NCBI GenBank assembly: GCA_902618015.1
Contig: CACMYX010000004.1
Coordinates: 1-64,000, forward strand
Direction of reading: 5' to 3'
DNA length: 64,000 nt
DNA from: an uncultured Alphaproteobacteria bacterium
Lineage (GTDB): Bacteria; Pseudomonadota; Alphaproteobacteria; HIMB59; GCA-002718135
The notes beneath the pieces are model-generated. The model had not been told where the DNA came from. It made no database searches and was given only the letters and a program-made list of their open reading frames with translations. Below, one piece after another: positions 52,376-60,759 of this stretch; position 1 is the stretch's first letter, and the number at the start of each line of letters is the position of its first letter. Position numbers and translations under genes: made by a program.

Positions 52376-53359
52376 ATGACCATCCTGAATTTAGTATTTA
52401 TTGTTTTTTTAGGAATATTATTTTTCATAGCCTACTTTCATATCTCAAATTATATTTTAGATAATTATGGTAACAAAACACTAAAAAGATATAATTTTGA
52501 AAATTCTATAAGGGTCATAGTTTTTATAACACCCGCATTTATTGTTTTATTTATTTTTATTTTATATCCAGTGTTTGAAACTATTAGGCTTAGCTTTTAT
52601 GATAAATTTGGAAGAGAATTTGTCGGACTATACAATTACAAATGGGCAATTAATGATCCTGAGTTTAGAAGAAGTATATTAAATAATTTAGTGTGGTTAC
52701 TTGTAGTCCCAACATTAAGCACTTTTTTTGGATTAGTAATTGCAAACTTAGCTGATAGAATTTGGTGGGGTTCAATTGCAAAATCTATAATATTTATGCC
52801 TATGGCAATATCATTTGTAGGAGCTGGTGTAATTTGGAAATTTATTTATGAATATAGAGGGCCTGAGAATACACAAATTGGATTACTTAATGCAATAATT
52901 GTTTCTCTTGGTTATGAGCCACAAGCATGGTTAACAATACCTATGTGGAATAATTTCTTTTTGATGGCTATTATGATTTGGATACAAACTGGATTAGCTT
53001 TAGTTATTTTTAGTGCTGCATTAAGAAGCATACCTAAGGAGATGCTTGAAGCGGCAAGAATTGACGGAGCTAGTGAGTTAAAAATATTTTTTTCAATCGT
53101 AATTCCTTATTTAGAACAAACGATACTTGTGATTTGGACCTTAATTACAATAATTGTTTTAAGAATATTTGATATTATTTTTGCTATGACTAATGGTGAA
53201 TGGCAAACCGGAGTCTTAGCGAACTTAATGTACGACTGGATGTTTAGAGGTGGTGGTGACTCGGGAAGAGGAAGTGTTTTAGCAATTGTTATTATGATTG
53301 GTGTCATACCAATCTTAGCATGGAATTTATACAAACATAGACAGGAACAAAAAATATAA
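52376..53359 (+). CDS. aglF: Alpha-glucoside ABC permease (AglF-like)
   Basis: The 327-residue inner-membrane protein has the MalF-type EAA loop KEMLEAARIDGASELKIFFSIVIPYLEQ. The AglF-type segments are TPAFIVLFIFILYPVFETIRLSFYD, YEPQAWLTIPMWNNFF and TNGEWQTGVLANLMYDWMFRGGG. It starts behind the terminator-like hairpin. Its stop shares one base with the next ATG (TAATG). Confidence 0.93.
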   Translation: MTILNLVFIVFLGILFFIAYFHISNYILDNYGNKTLKRYNFENSIRVIVFITPAFIVLFIFILYPVFETIRLSFYDKFGREFVGLYNYKWAINDPEFRRSILNNLVWLLVVPTLSTFFGLVIANLADRIWWGSIAKSIIFMPMAISFVGAGVIWKFIYEYRGPENTQIGLLNAIIVSLGYEPQAWLTIPMWNNFFLMAIMIWIQTGLALVIFSAALRSIPKEMLEAARIDGASELKIFFSIVIPYLEQTILVIWTLITIIVLRIFDIIFAMTNGEWQTGVLANLMYDWMFRGGGDSGRGSVLAIVIMIGVIPILAWNLYKHRQEQKI

Positions 53360-54498
53360 TGAAGAAATTTTCAATATCATCTTTATTATCTCAACTATTA
53401 CTCCTCTTCTTTGTTATTATATGGATTATTCCCACCTTTGGTCTGTTTATTAGCTCTTTAAGAGATAAAGATTTATTAGCTATAAGTGGATGGTGGACTT
53501 CCTTAACTACTACAGAGGTAAATGAAATTTATAGAATGTCAGGAATGGAAAGCCAAATTGAAGAAGATGGTTATTTCAAAATCAAAGGAAAGTTATTTGA
53601 AGATAATTCAGGGAAAAAAATAGAAAGTTTTGGAATTACTTCAAAAAAAATTAATGAATTTAATATTGGCGATATCGCAACTTTTAAAGATGAAAGTGAA
53701 GTGCTTCTCGATGAAGATGGAAATTATGAATGGAGATCAAGAACAGAATTTAAAAAGAAAAAAGGTAAGAGATTATTTACTACATCATTAAGCCCTCCTG
53801 CATTTACTTTTGAAAATTACAGAGAAGTTTTATTTAAAGAAGGAATTGGCAGAGCTTTTATTAATACAATGGCAGTAGCATTGCCTTCAACACTAATTCC
53901 ATTAATAATATGCTCTTTCTTTGCATATTCCTTAACTTGGATGAAGTTTTACGGAAGAGACACTTTATTAGCAATAATAATTGCGTCTCTTGTTGTTCCT
54001 CTTCAAATGTCTCTTATACCAATACTAACAATCTATAATGATTTTGGAGCATTATTTGGAGTAGCGGCTAAGTCCTATCCCGGTGTTTGGATGGCACATA
54101 CTGGTTTTGGATTAGCCTCAACTACTTTTCTATTAAGAAATTTTCTAAAAAGCTTACCTAATGAAATGATGGAAGCTGCTAAAGTTGATGGTGCTTCTCA
54201 TTATGATATTTTTTTACGCATAATTATTCCTCTTTCGATACCAGCTTTTGCTTCAATATTTATTTTACAATTTTTATGGTGTTGGAATGATCTCTTAGTT
54301 GGTTTAGTATTTTTAGATCAAGTTCCAAGTGAAATAATATTAACTGCAAAATTAAAAGAATTACTTGGATCTAGAGGTGAAAATTGGGAAATTTTAACTA
54401 CTGGTGCTTTTGTATCAATGACTGTACCTTTATTTATCTTTTTTGCCTTACAGAGATATTTTATACGAGGTTTAGTCGCTGGATCAGTTAAAGGGTAA
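53359..54498 (+). CDS. aglG: Alpha-glucoside ABC permease with periplasmic insert (AglG-like)
   Basis: The 379-residue protein is longer than normal MalG-type permeases because about 100 residues are inserted after the first helix (from ISGWWTSLTTTEVNEIYRM to about FTTSLSPPAFTFENYREVL). The insert is rich in charged residues and is a hallmark of AglG. The EAA loop is NEMMEAAKVDGASHYDIFLRIIIPL. The insert lies on the periplasmic side and may contact the binding protein. Confidence 0.92.
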   Translation: MKKFSISSLLSQLLLLFFVIIWIIPTFGLFISSLRDKDLLAISGWWTSLTTTEVNEIYRMSGMESQIEEDGYFKIKGKLFEDNSGKKIESFGITSKKINEFNIGDIATFKDESEVLLDEDGNYEWRSRTEFKKKKGKRLFTTSLSPPAFTFENYREVLFKEGIGRAFINTMAVALPSTLIPLIICSFFAYSLTWMKFYGRDTLLAIIIASLVVPLQMSLIPILTIYNDFGALFGVAAKSYPGVWMAHTGFGLASTTFLLRNFLKSLPNEMMEAAKVDGASHYDIFLRIIIPLSIPAFASIFILQFLWCWNDLLVGLVFLDQVPSEIILTAKLKELLGSRGENWEILTTGAFVSMTVPLFIFFALQRYFIRGLVAGSVKG

Positions 54499-54601
54499 AT
54501 ACTAAAAAGTATTGATTTTTCAATAAATATACCTTTAAATGTAAATATATTTGTATGATGATGTATTCATACACTTGAAAGATCGCTCAAAGGAGGATGA
54601 A

Positions 54602-55681
54602 GTGGCAGATATAAATATAAATACTGTTAATAAATATTTTGGAGACGTCCATGTAATTAAGGATATTTCTCTTGATATAAAAAGTCAATCATTCACAGTT
54701 CTAGTTGGTCCAAGTGGTTGTGGTAAATCAACTATGTTAAGAATGATAGCGGGACTAGAAGACATAAATTCAGGTACAATTTCAATTGATGGCCAAGTAG
54801 TAAATGATTTGCCACCAAAGCAAAGAAATATTGCAATGGTGTTTCAATCGTATGCATTATACCCTCACATGACTGTATTTGATAATATGGCTTTTGGTTT
54901 GAAGTTAGAAAAAAGATCAAAAGACGAAATTAATGAAAGAGTTAATGAGGCAGCAAGAATTCTTCAAATAGAAGATTATCTTCTAAGAAAACCAAAACAA
55001 CTTTCAGGTGGTCAAAGGCAGCGTGTTGCTATTGGAAGAGCAATTACTAGAAAACCAAAAGTTTTCTTATTTGATGAACCACTTTCAAACCTTGATGCTG
55101 CATTAAGGGTTCAAATGAGAGTTGAATTAGCAAAACTGCATAATGAACTAGAAGCAACAATGATCTACGTTACACACGATCAGACAGAAGCTATGACCTT
55201 AGCTGATGATATTGTTGTGCTTGATACAGGTATCGTTTCACAAAAAGGCTCACCACTAGAACTTTATGATAAACCAAATAATATGTTTGTAGGTGGATTT
55301 ATTGGATCGCCAAAAATGAACTTTATTTCAAGTAAGATATTAAGCAAAAGTTCCGATGCTACAGAAGTTGATATTATGGGAATGTCAAAAATATCAGTCT
55401 CTAAAATGTCAGCGTCATCCTCAGAGGGTGATTCAGTAACTTTAGGCATTAGACCTGAGCACTTAGTAGTAAATGGTGATGCGGATGGATCTTGGGAAAG
55501 TAAAGTATTTGTTGTCGAAAAGCTTGGTGACGTTTCTTATCTATACCTTGAAAAAGATGGAGAGCCATTAGTTGCTGAAACTGAAGGACATTCTGAAATC
55601 AAAGTTGGTGATACTGTAAAAGTAGGATTTCCTGCTGGAAGATGCCAATTATTTGATAGTTCAGGACAAGCATTTAAATAA
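54602..55681 (+). CDS. aglK: Carbohydrate ABC ATPase (AglK/MsmK/UgpC type)
   Basis: The GTG at 54602 follows AAAGGAGG at the right distance and gives 359 residues starting ADININTVNKYFGDVHVIKDI. An in-frame ATG at 54551 would add 17 residues with no ribosome binding site. The domain marks are Walker A VGPSGCGKSTMLRMI, signature LSGGQRQRVAIGRAI, Walker B FLFDEPLSNLDA and a C-terminal TOBE regulatory domain (LGIRPEHLVV, VGFPAGRCQLFD). It should energise the AglFG pair. Because the importer at 18-21 kb has no ATPase, this one could also serve it, as MsmK-type ATPases are known to be shared. Confidence 0.95.
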   Translation: MADININTVNKYFGDVHVIKDISLDIKSQSFTVLVGPSGCGKSTMLRMIAGLEDINSGTISIDGQVVNDLPPKQRNIAMVFQSYALYPHMTVFDNMAFGLKLEKRSKDEINERVNEAARILQIEDYLLRKPKQLSGGQRQRVAIGRAITRKPKVFLFDEPLSNLDAALRVQMRVELAKLHNELEATMIYVTHDQTEAMTLADDIVVLDTGIVSQKGSPLELYDKPNNMFVGGFIGSPKMNFISSKILSKSSDATEVDIMGMSKISVSKMSASSSEGDSVTLGIRPEHLVVNGDADGSWESKVFVVEKLGDVSYLYLEKDGEPLVAETEGHSEIKVGDTVKVGFPAGRCQLFDSSGQAFK

Positions 55682-55697
55682 TAGAATCGTATTAATT

Positions 55698-55721
55698 ATT
55701 GCCCCTAATATAAGGGGCAAT
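55698..55721. terminator. Bidirectional terminator between aglK- and glpD-type genes
   Basis: ATTGCCCCT and AGGGGCAAT form a perfect nine-pair stem with loop AATATA, 16 bases after the aglK-type stop. On the plus strand CATCCCTTTTTTAAAAA follows. The converse strand would serve the truncated glpD-type gene, whose stop is 156 bases away. Confidence 0.7.
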
Positions 55722-55778
55722 ACATCCCTTTTTTAAAAATTTTCAATAAATATCATAATTTTAAATTATTATAATAAT

Positions 55779-55841
55779 GGGCAGAGGGTTCATATTATTT
55801 CCTCCTATAAGAAGTATTCCTCTTATAAAACTTTTCTGCCC
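55779..55841. other. Nested hairpin region after the glpD-like gene, with a possible micro-ORF
   Basis: GGGCAGA (55779-55785) and TCTGCCC (55835-55841) can pair around an inner stem TATAAGA/TCTTATA (55806-55812 and 55821-55827). On the minus strand, between the arms, AGGAGG lies just before an ATG that opens a ten-codon frame ending in five Ile codons (MNPLPIIIII), stop near 55764. Nothing lies downstream for it to regulate except the end of the convergent aglK-type gene. It may be a structured 3' end of the glpD transcript. Its role is not known. Confidence 0.4.
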
Positions 55842-55876
55842 ACCAAATTTGAAAAGTTATTTAAGAGGGATACCAA

Positions 55877-57028
55877 TTATAGTTTTTGTTTAGCAGTCCA
55901 GGAATTTTTTTTATTTACAGGAATATATTTATTAAGTGCAAGTAGAACATTTTCAGCTAATTTTCTATATGTCGTGAGCTTTCCACCATAAATATTTAGT
56001 AGCGGGGCTTGAGAGTCATCCTCATTTAAGTCAAATATATAATCTCTCGTAACTTTTGTAGCATCTTTAAAATCTTCAATTAAAGGACGTATTCCAGAGT
56101 AAGTCTCGACTATATCTTCTTGAGAGATTTGCTTAATAAAATGATTATTAATAGTATTAACTAAATAAATTTTTTCTTCATTTGATATAGAGGGGTTATC
56201 TGGTGTATCAACATCAACTTCAGTTGTACCGATAAGAGAATACTCGCCTTTATAAGGAATTACAAAAACAATTCTATTATCCTCATTTTGTAAAGTAAAC
56301 GCAACTTCCTCCTCATATAATTTTTTAGTAATGATATGACTACCTCTGACTAATCTGATAGATTTTTTTGCATTAATTTTGATAACATTATTTACAATTT
56401 CATTTATCCAAGGTCCTGCAGCATTAATTAATATTTTTGATTTAATTTTTTCATTATTATTGAGTGTTATCTCCCAATAATTATCTATTCTGTTCGCATT
56501 TATTACTTTTGTATCTTCTGCAATAATGGCACCCATTTTTTTTGCATTATCAATATTCATTTCTACTAATTTTTTATCATCTACTTGAACATCATAATAT
56601 CTAAAACCCTCTGTAAACTTAGATTGTAAAATACTTTGATATTGCTTTGCAAAAATGACTTTGGATGATTTAGGAATTTTTGTTTTACCTCCAAGGTTAT
56701 CATATAAAAATAATCCAAGTCTAATTAACAGTTTAGATCTTAATTTTTTAGTATGTGGAATAACAAATGGTAAAGGCTTTGTAATTTCTGGTGCAATTTG
56801 TGTAATCACTTCTCTTTCTCTTAGAGATTCAGCTACAAGTTTGAATTCATAATTTTCTAAATATCTTAATCCACCATGAATTAATTTTGAAGACCAAGAA
56901 GACGTGGCAGATCCTACCCTACCCTTTTCTGCTAAATAAACTTTTAGACCTCTGCCACTTGCATCTCGTGCAATTCCAGCTCCATTAATACCTCCGCCAA
57001 TAATAAAAATATCAAACATATTTTTCAT
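55877..57028 (-). CDS. glpD: GlpD-like FAD-dependent glycerol-3-phosphate dehydrogenase lacking C-terminal domain
   Basis: The 383-residue protein has the FAD-binding start FDIFIIGGGINGAGIARDASGRGLKVYL and the GlpD blocks SSWSSKLIHGGLRYLENYEF, LVAESLREREVITQIAP and LLNIYGGKLTTYRKLAENVLLAL. Typical GlpD proteins have about 500 residues. Here the chain stops after SWTAKQKL, at the border to the C-terminal domain, and the following 190 bases do not encode the missing part in any frame. The FAD domain is intact, so the enzyme may still act on glycerol 3-phosphate or a similar substrate. Loss of the C-terminal domain is unusual. Confidence 0.85.
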   Translation of the reverse strand: MKNMFDIFIIGGGINGAGIARDASGRGLKVYLAEKGRVGSATSSWSSKLIHGGLRYLENYEFKLVAESLREREVITQIAPEITKPLPFVIPHTKKLRSKLLIRLGLFLYDNLGGKTKIPKSSKVIFAKQYQSILQSKFTEGFRYYDVQVDDKKLVEMNIDNAKKMGAIIAEDTKVINANRIDNYWEITLNNNEKIKSKILINAAGPWINEIVNNVIKINAKKSIRLVRGSHIITKKLYEEEVAFTLQNEDNRIVFVIPYKGEYSLIGTTEVDVDTPDNPSISNEEKIYLVNTINNHFIKQISQEDIVETYSGIRPLIEDFKDATKVTRDYIFDLNEDDSQAPLLNIYGGKLTTYRKLAENVLLALNKYIPVNKKNSWTAKQKL

Positions 57029-57050
57029 ATTTTAAAAAACCTTTGAAGTA

Positions 57051-57644
57051 TTAAACTAGAAATTTTTTAATTTCCATTTCAATATTTTTTGGATTAATTA
57101 AATGTATAGTCTTAAAATTCAGTTTTTGAGCAGCCTCGATATTTTCTAACTTATCATCAATAAATACAGTTTCTTCTGGATCTAAATTGAAACGTTTTAT
57201 GGCTAATTGATAAATGGCTTGATCAGGCTTTATAAGTTTATCCTCACCAGATATGAGAAGCCCGTCAAATAACTGCATAAAAGGATAATCTATTGGTATT
57301 CCTTTAAAGGTTTCTGCTGACCAATTAGATAAAACATAGCATTTATTGTTTTTATCTTTAAGTTGTCTTAATACTTCTATTGATTCCTCAAAAATACCTC
57401 TAATCATTTTTCGATGGTTTTTGTAATACATTTTAATTTCATTTTCATAATGCGGAAATTTAGGAATAAGCTCTAACTCTGCTTCTGCAACAGATCTACC
57501 TGCATCTTGTTTGAAGTTCCATTGATCATTACACACCTCAGTTAAAAAATATTTTCTTTCTTCTTCATCATCAAACACATTTTTAAAGAAATAATTGGGA
57601 TCCCAATCAAAAAAAACACCACCTAAATCAAAAAGAAATTTCAT
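57051..57644 (-). CDS. HAD-family phosphatase (YihX type)
   Basis: The 197-residue protein has the HAD motifs FLFDLGGVFFDWDP (motif I, variant D-L-G-G), CYVLSNWSAETFKG (motif II Ser), a Lys in LIKPDQAIYQLA (motif III), and VFIDDKLENIEAA (motif IV). The DLGGV form is characteristic of the YihX/sEH-N-like group, which removes phosphate from sugar phosphates such as glucose 1-phosphate. It lies 22 bases upstream of the glpD-type gene and diverges from the glycerate kinase gene. Confidence 0.88.
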   Translation of the reverse strand: MKFLFDLGGVFFDWDPNYFFKNVFDDEEERKYFLTEVCNDQWNFKQDAGRSVAEAELELIPKFPHYENEIKMYYKNHRKMIRGIFEESIEVLRQLKDKNNKCYVLSNWSAETFKGIPIDYPFMQLFDGLLISGEDKLIKPDQAIYQLAIKRFNLDPEETVFIDDKLENIEAAQKLNFKTIHLINPKNIEMEIKKFLV

Positions 57645-57676
57645 GTATTAGTATTTTGTTTATAAATAAATATTAA

Positions 57677-58537
57677 ATGAATGCATTAATAGACTATATT
57701 CAAATAGAAATACACAAAACATATAATAAAAAATATTCCAAAAAGTACATAGAAGATAAATTAATTCCAATCATAAATTATATTTGCTCTAGTAAATCAA
57801 AAAAATTCCTATTTGGAGGCTCTCAAGGTATTGGAAAATCATCATTTATTAATATCATCTCTAAAACTATTGAAAAATTTTATAATAAGAAAATACTTTT
57901 GCTTAGTTTAGATAATTATTATTTATCTAAAAAACAACGATTACTATTATCAAAACAAATACATCAATTGTTAATAACTAGAGGTGTTCCAGGAACACAT
58001 GATATTGATAAATTGGTTAAACATATAAAACAATTCAATAAAGGTAAATACCCCATAACAACCCCCCTATTTGATAAATTGATTGATGACACCTCTAAAT
58101 CAAAAAAAATGACTAAAACTAAATGCGATATTCTTTTCTTAGAAGGTTGGTGTTGTGGTAGTTTCGAAATTCCAAAAAAAATTCTACATAAAAATATAAA
58201 TAATTTAGAAAAAATTAAAGATCCTAAATATAAATGGAGAAATTTTTATAATAATAAATTAAAATTAGAATATAAAAAATTATTTAACCTTTTTGATGAA
58301 CTTATTTTTTTGAAAACATCCTCATTTGGTAATGTTTTTAAATGGCGGTTAAAACAGGAAAAAACTAATCAATCAAAAAATGAAAAATCAAAAAGAATGA
58401 CACCAAATGAAATTAAATTTTTTATTCAACATTATGAAAAGATAACTAAATGGATGATGAAGGATCTAAATAAAAAAGCTCAAATTGTTATTAAATTTGA
58501 AAGAAATCATAAAATTTCCTCAATAAATTTTAACTAG
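57677..58537 (+). CDS. D-glycerate 3-kinase-like P-loop kinase
   Basis: The 286-residue protein has Walker A FLFGGSQGIGKSSFI and a nucleoside-kinase-like fold, with LLLSLDNYYLSKKQRLLLSK, TRGVPGTHDIDKLVKHIK and DILFLEGWCCGSFEI. These are the blocks of the plant/cyanobacterial-type glycerate kinase family, which makes 3-phosphoglycerate from glycerate. It could link glycerate to central metabolism. Its stop overlaps the convergent methyltransferase gene by four bases. Confidence 0.87.
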   Translation: MNALIDYIQIEIHKTYNKKYSKKYIEDKLIPIINYICSSKSKKFLFGGSQGIGKSSFINIISKTIEKFYNKKILLLSLDNYYLSKKQRLLLSKQIHQLLITRGVPGTHDIDKLVKHIKQFNKGKYPITTPLFDKLIDDTSKSKKMTKTKCDILFLEGWCCGSFEIPKKILHKNINNLEKIKDPKYKWRNFYNNKLKLEYKKLFNLFDELIFLKTSSFGNVFKWRLKQEKTNQSKNEKSKRMTPNEIKFFIQHYEKITKWMMKDLNKKAQIVIKFERNHKISSINFN

Positions 58538-58992
58538 AAGAAAATCCATCTTTTTACAGAATCACAATATCTTTCAAATTCATCCCCAAATTTTTCTTTT
58601 AAATACTTTTCTTCTTCATATATTACAAAGTTATTTAACCAAAAAAATAATCCTATAGAGCAAAGAAAATACATAATATTTTCAAAAGTAAGAAACATTC
58701 CAAAATGAAATAAAACAAAACATAGATAAATTGGGTTTCGAGAATAAGCAAAAATTCCCGTTTTTATAATTTTATTTGTTTCAGTTTGTGGAAGTAATTT
58801 CTCTTCATGAGCATTAAATGCATTTCGTGAAGAAAAAAATACAATTGGCATTAATATTATAATTAATATTCCTAAAAGATTAAGGATATACAACAGTGGA
58901 TATTTAGGGAAAATAAATTCCCCTAAAATGTAGGAGGCTATCAAAAGATAAACTGAAATATACAGTGGATTTCCTTTTACATCTGGTCCCAT
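58534..58992 (-). CDS. Isoprenylcysteine methyltransferase-like membrane protein
   Basis: The 152-residue protein has four membrane helices and the ICMT/phospholipid methyltransferase pattern: KTGIFAYSRNPIYLCFVLFHFGMFL (with R-N-P-x-Y) and VIYEEEKYLKEKFGDEFERYCDSVKRW. Bacterial members methylate lipid or unknown substrates with S-adenosylmethionine. It starts at the base before the HAD gene ends, within a compact minus-strand run. Confidence 0.87.
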   Translation of the reverse strand: MGPDVKGNPLYISVYLLIASYILGEFIFPKYPLLYILNLLGILIIILMPIVFFSSRNAFNAHEEKLLPQTETNKIIKTGIFAYSRNPIYLCFVLFHFGMFLTFENIMYFLCSIGLFFWLNNFVIYEEEKYLKEKFGDEFERYCDSVKRWIFF

Positions 58993-59652
58993 TTAAAGTT
59001 CCTCTATTGCCTTACCTAGACTTTCATAATCACTAAATACATTCATAGCACCATTGTCAAATAATTCATTTTTCTCTCTATTTGAATGCCAATGTTTTCC
59101 TGCAGTAAGACCAAATACTCTTACTTTTGCTGCAGTAGCTGCTTTAACACCTACTCCACTATCTTCAATAATGACTGTTTCTTCTCTATCAAGTGAATTA
59201 TCATTTAAAACCTTTAAGTATATATCTGGATCAGGTTTTGGTCTTTTAACCATATCAAATGAGTAAACTTGATCACTTAAAAACGTTTTATCTAAACCAA
59301 CAATTTTCAAACCATCCAGAATTCTGTCTTTATTACTATTGGATCCAATGTAGTGATTTCTATCTGATTTACTAATATAATCTTTTGCTCCTTCAACTAA
59401 TTTTAAATCCTTTGCATAGACCTCTGAAACAATCTCATATATTTCATTTGTAAATTTTTTTTTATTTTCAATATTATATTTTGCAGATAATAAATTTATT
59501 ACTTCAACGGTTTTATTTCCAGCATATTTATAAAATTGTTCCTCTTTAAAAGAATGACCAAATTTTTTAAAATATTTTGAAAATGCTTTAGAGACCAAAA
59601 CTTCACTATCAACTATTACACCATCAAAATCAAAAATTATATTTTTAATCAT
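58993..59652 (-). CDS. HAD-family phosphatase/beta-phosphoglucomutase-like
   Basis: The 219-residue protein has HAD motif I IIFDFDGVIVDSEVLV, motif II in HYIGSNSNKDR, motif III Lys in KRPKPDPDIYLKVL, and motif IV VIIEDSGVGVKAATAAKV. The helical cap domain after motif I is as in phosphoglycolate phosphatase and beta-phosphoglucomutase. It follows the enolase-superfamily gene by three bases, so its substrate is probably a sugar-acid or sugar phosphate. Confidence 0.88.
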   Translation of the reverse strand: MIKNIIFDFDGVIVDSEVLVSKAFSKYFKKFGHSFKEEQFYKYAGNKTVEVINLLSAKYNIENKKKFTNEIYEIVSEVYAKDLKLVEGAKDYISKSDRNHYIGSNSNKDRILDGLKIVGLDKTFLSDQVYSFDMVKRPKPDPDIYLKVLNDNSLDREETVIIEDSGVGVKAATAAKVRVFGLTAGKHWHSNREKNELFDNGAMNVFSDYESLGKAIEEL

Positions 59653-59655
59653 TTT

Positions 59656-60756
59656 TTATATTTCTGTCTTTTTATATTCTGATTTCTCTAACCAGTCAGG
59701 ATTAATCTCAATTCCCCAGCCAGGAGTATCTTCGATTTTAACCATTCCGTTAGATATTTTAAAAGGATCACCTAAAAATAAATTCTGTTGCCAAGGATAA
59801 TAATCTTTACCCTCAATCGAAAATTCAAGATAGGGCCCTGAGTTATTTATTGCTTTTAAAAAATGCATTGTACAAATTGTAACTAAAGATAAATTAGCAG
59901 TATGTGGGGTACAGATAAAACCACCTTTTTCAATAATTTTAGCTACTTTTAAAGCTTTGGTCAACCCTCCCATATACATAACATCAGGCTGAAAAATATT
60001 TACAATTTTTCTGTTAACCATATCTCTCCAAATTCTAAGGTCACAATCCTGCTCACCCCCAGTAACATCTATCTTTAAACTATCAGTAACTTTTTTAGTT
60101 TCTTCTGGCTTCCAGTAAGGACAAGGTTCCTCAAAATGAGTAACATTATTATCTTCTAAAAGTTTACCAATTTCTATTGCTTGGATAGAACTATAACAAC
60201 TATTTGCATCGACCATTTTAATTACACTTTTATCTAAAGTTGAATTTATTGTTTTGACTATACTAGGTGTTCTTCCTTCCCATTCATCAACTCCTCTTCC
60301 ACATTCAGAACCAACTCTAAATTTAAATGCATTAACACCTTTTTCATCAAAGAGTTTTTTAAATCTATTTGCTTCATCATCTGGTGTAATATCTCTTTTC
60401 ATTGATGATCCATAAATTCTTAAATTTCCTGGTGATCCTCCTATCAATGAAACTACTGGCTTACCTTCAATTTTACCTTTCAAATCCCATAATGCTGTAT
60501 CTAAACCAGCAATTGCACGTAAAAGATAAGATCCTGGAAATTTATGTTCTCTTTCAAAGATAAAATCCTGTAAATCATCAAAATCAAAATATTCTTTTCC
60601 TAAAACCCAGGGTGCTACTTGTTTATGAAAGATTTGAGCCGTGATATCTGCATGATAAGTTGACATTTGACCATAACCAATTGAACCATCCTCAACTGTT
60701 ATTTTTACAAAACTTACATATGGTTTTGTGAATGTTTCGAGTTTAACTATTTTCAT
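59656..60756 (-). CDS. Enolase-superfamily (mandelate racemase/muconate lactonising) dehydratase
   Basis: The 366-residue protein has a capping domain (SIGYGQMSTYHADITAQIF) and a barrel domain with metal ligands Asp in IKMVDANSCY, Glu in THFEEPCPYW and Glu in DVTGGEQDC. The block VNAFKFRVGSECGRG holds the Lys of the K-x-K-like position (here K-F-R). A His in FICTPHTANLSL may be the general base. Relatives dehydrate sugar acids such as galactonate or rhamnonate. The substrate cannot be read from the sequence. It starts three bases after the GMC oxidoreductase stop. Confidence 0.88.
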   Translation of the reverse strand: MKIVKLETFTKPYVSFVKITVEDGSIGYGQMSTYHADITAQIFHKQVAPWVLGKEYFDFDDLQDFIFEREHKFPGSYLLRAIAGLDTALWDLKGKIEGKPVVSLIGGSPGNLRIYGSSMKRDITPDDEANRFKKLFDEKGVNAFKFRVGSECGRGVDEWEGRTPSIVKTINSTLDKSVIKMVDANSCYSSIQAIEIGKLLEDNNVTHFEEPCPYWKPEETKKVTDSLKIDVTGGEQDCDLRIWRDMVNRKIVNIFQPDVMYMGGLTKALKVAKIIEKGGFICTPHTANLSLVTICTMHFLKAINNSGPYLEFSIEGKDYYPWQQNLFLGDPFKISNGMVKIEDTPGWGIEINPDWLEKSEYKKTEI

Positions 60757-60759
60757 AAA

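Noticed and set aside
58534-58537. Possible fusion or frameshift between glycerate kinase and ICMT-like genes
   Set aside because: The genes are on opposite strands and simply overlap at their stop codons.
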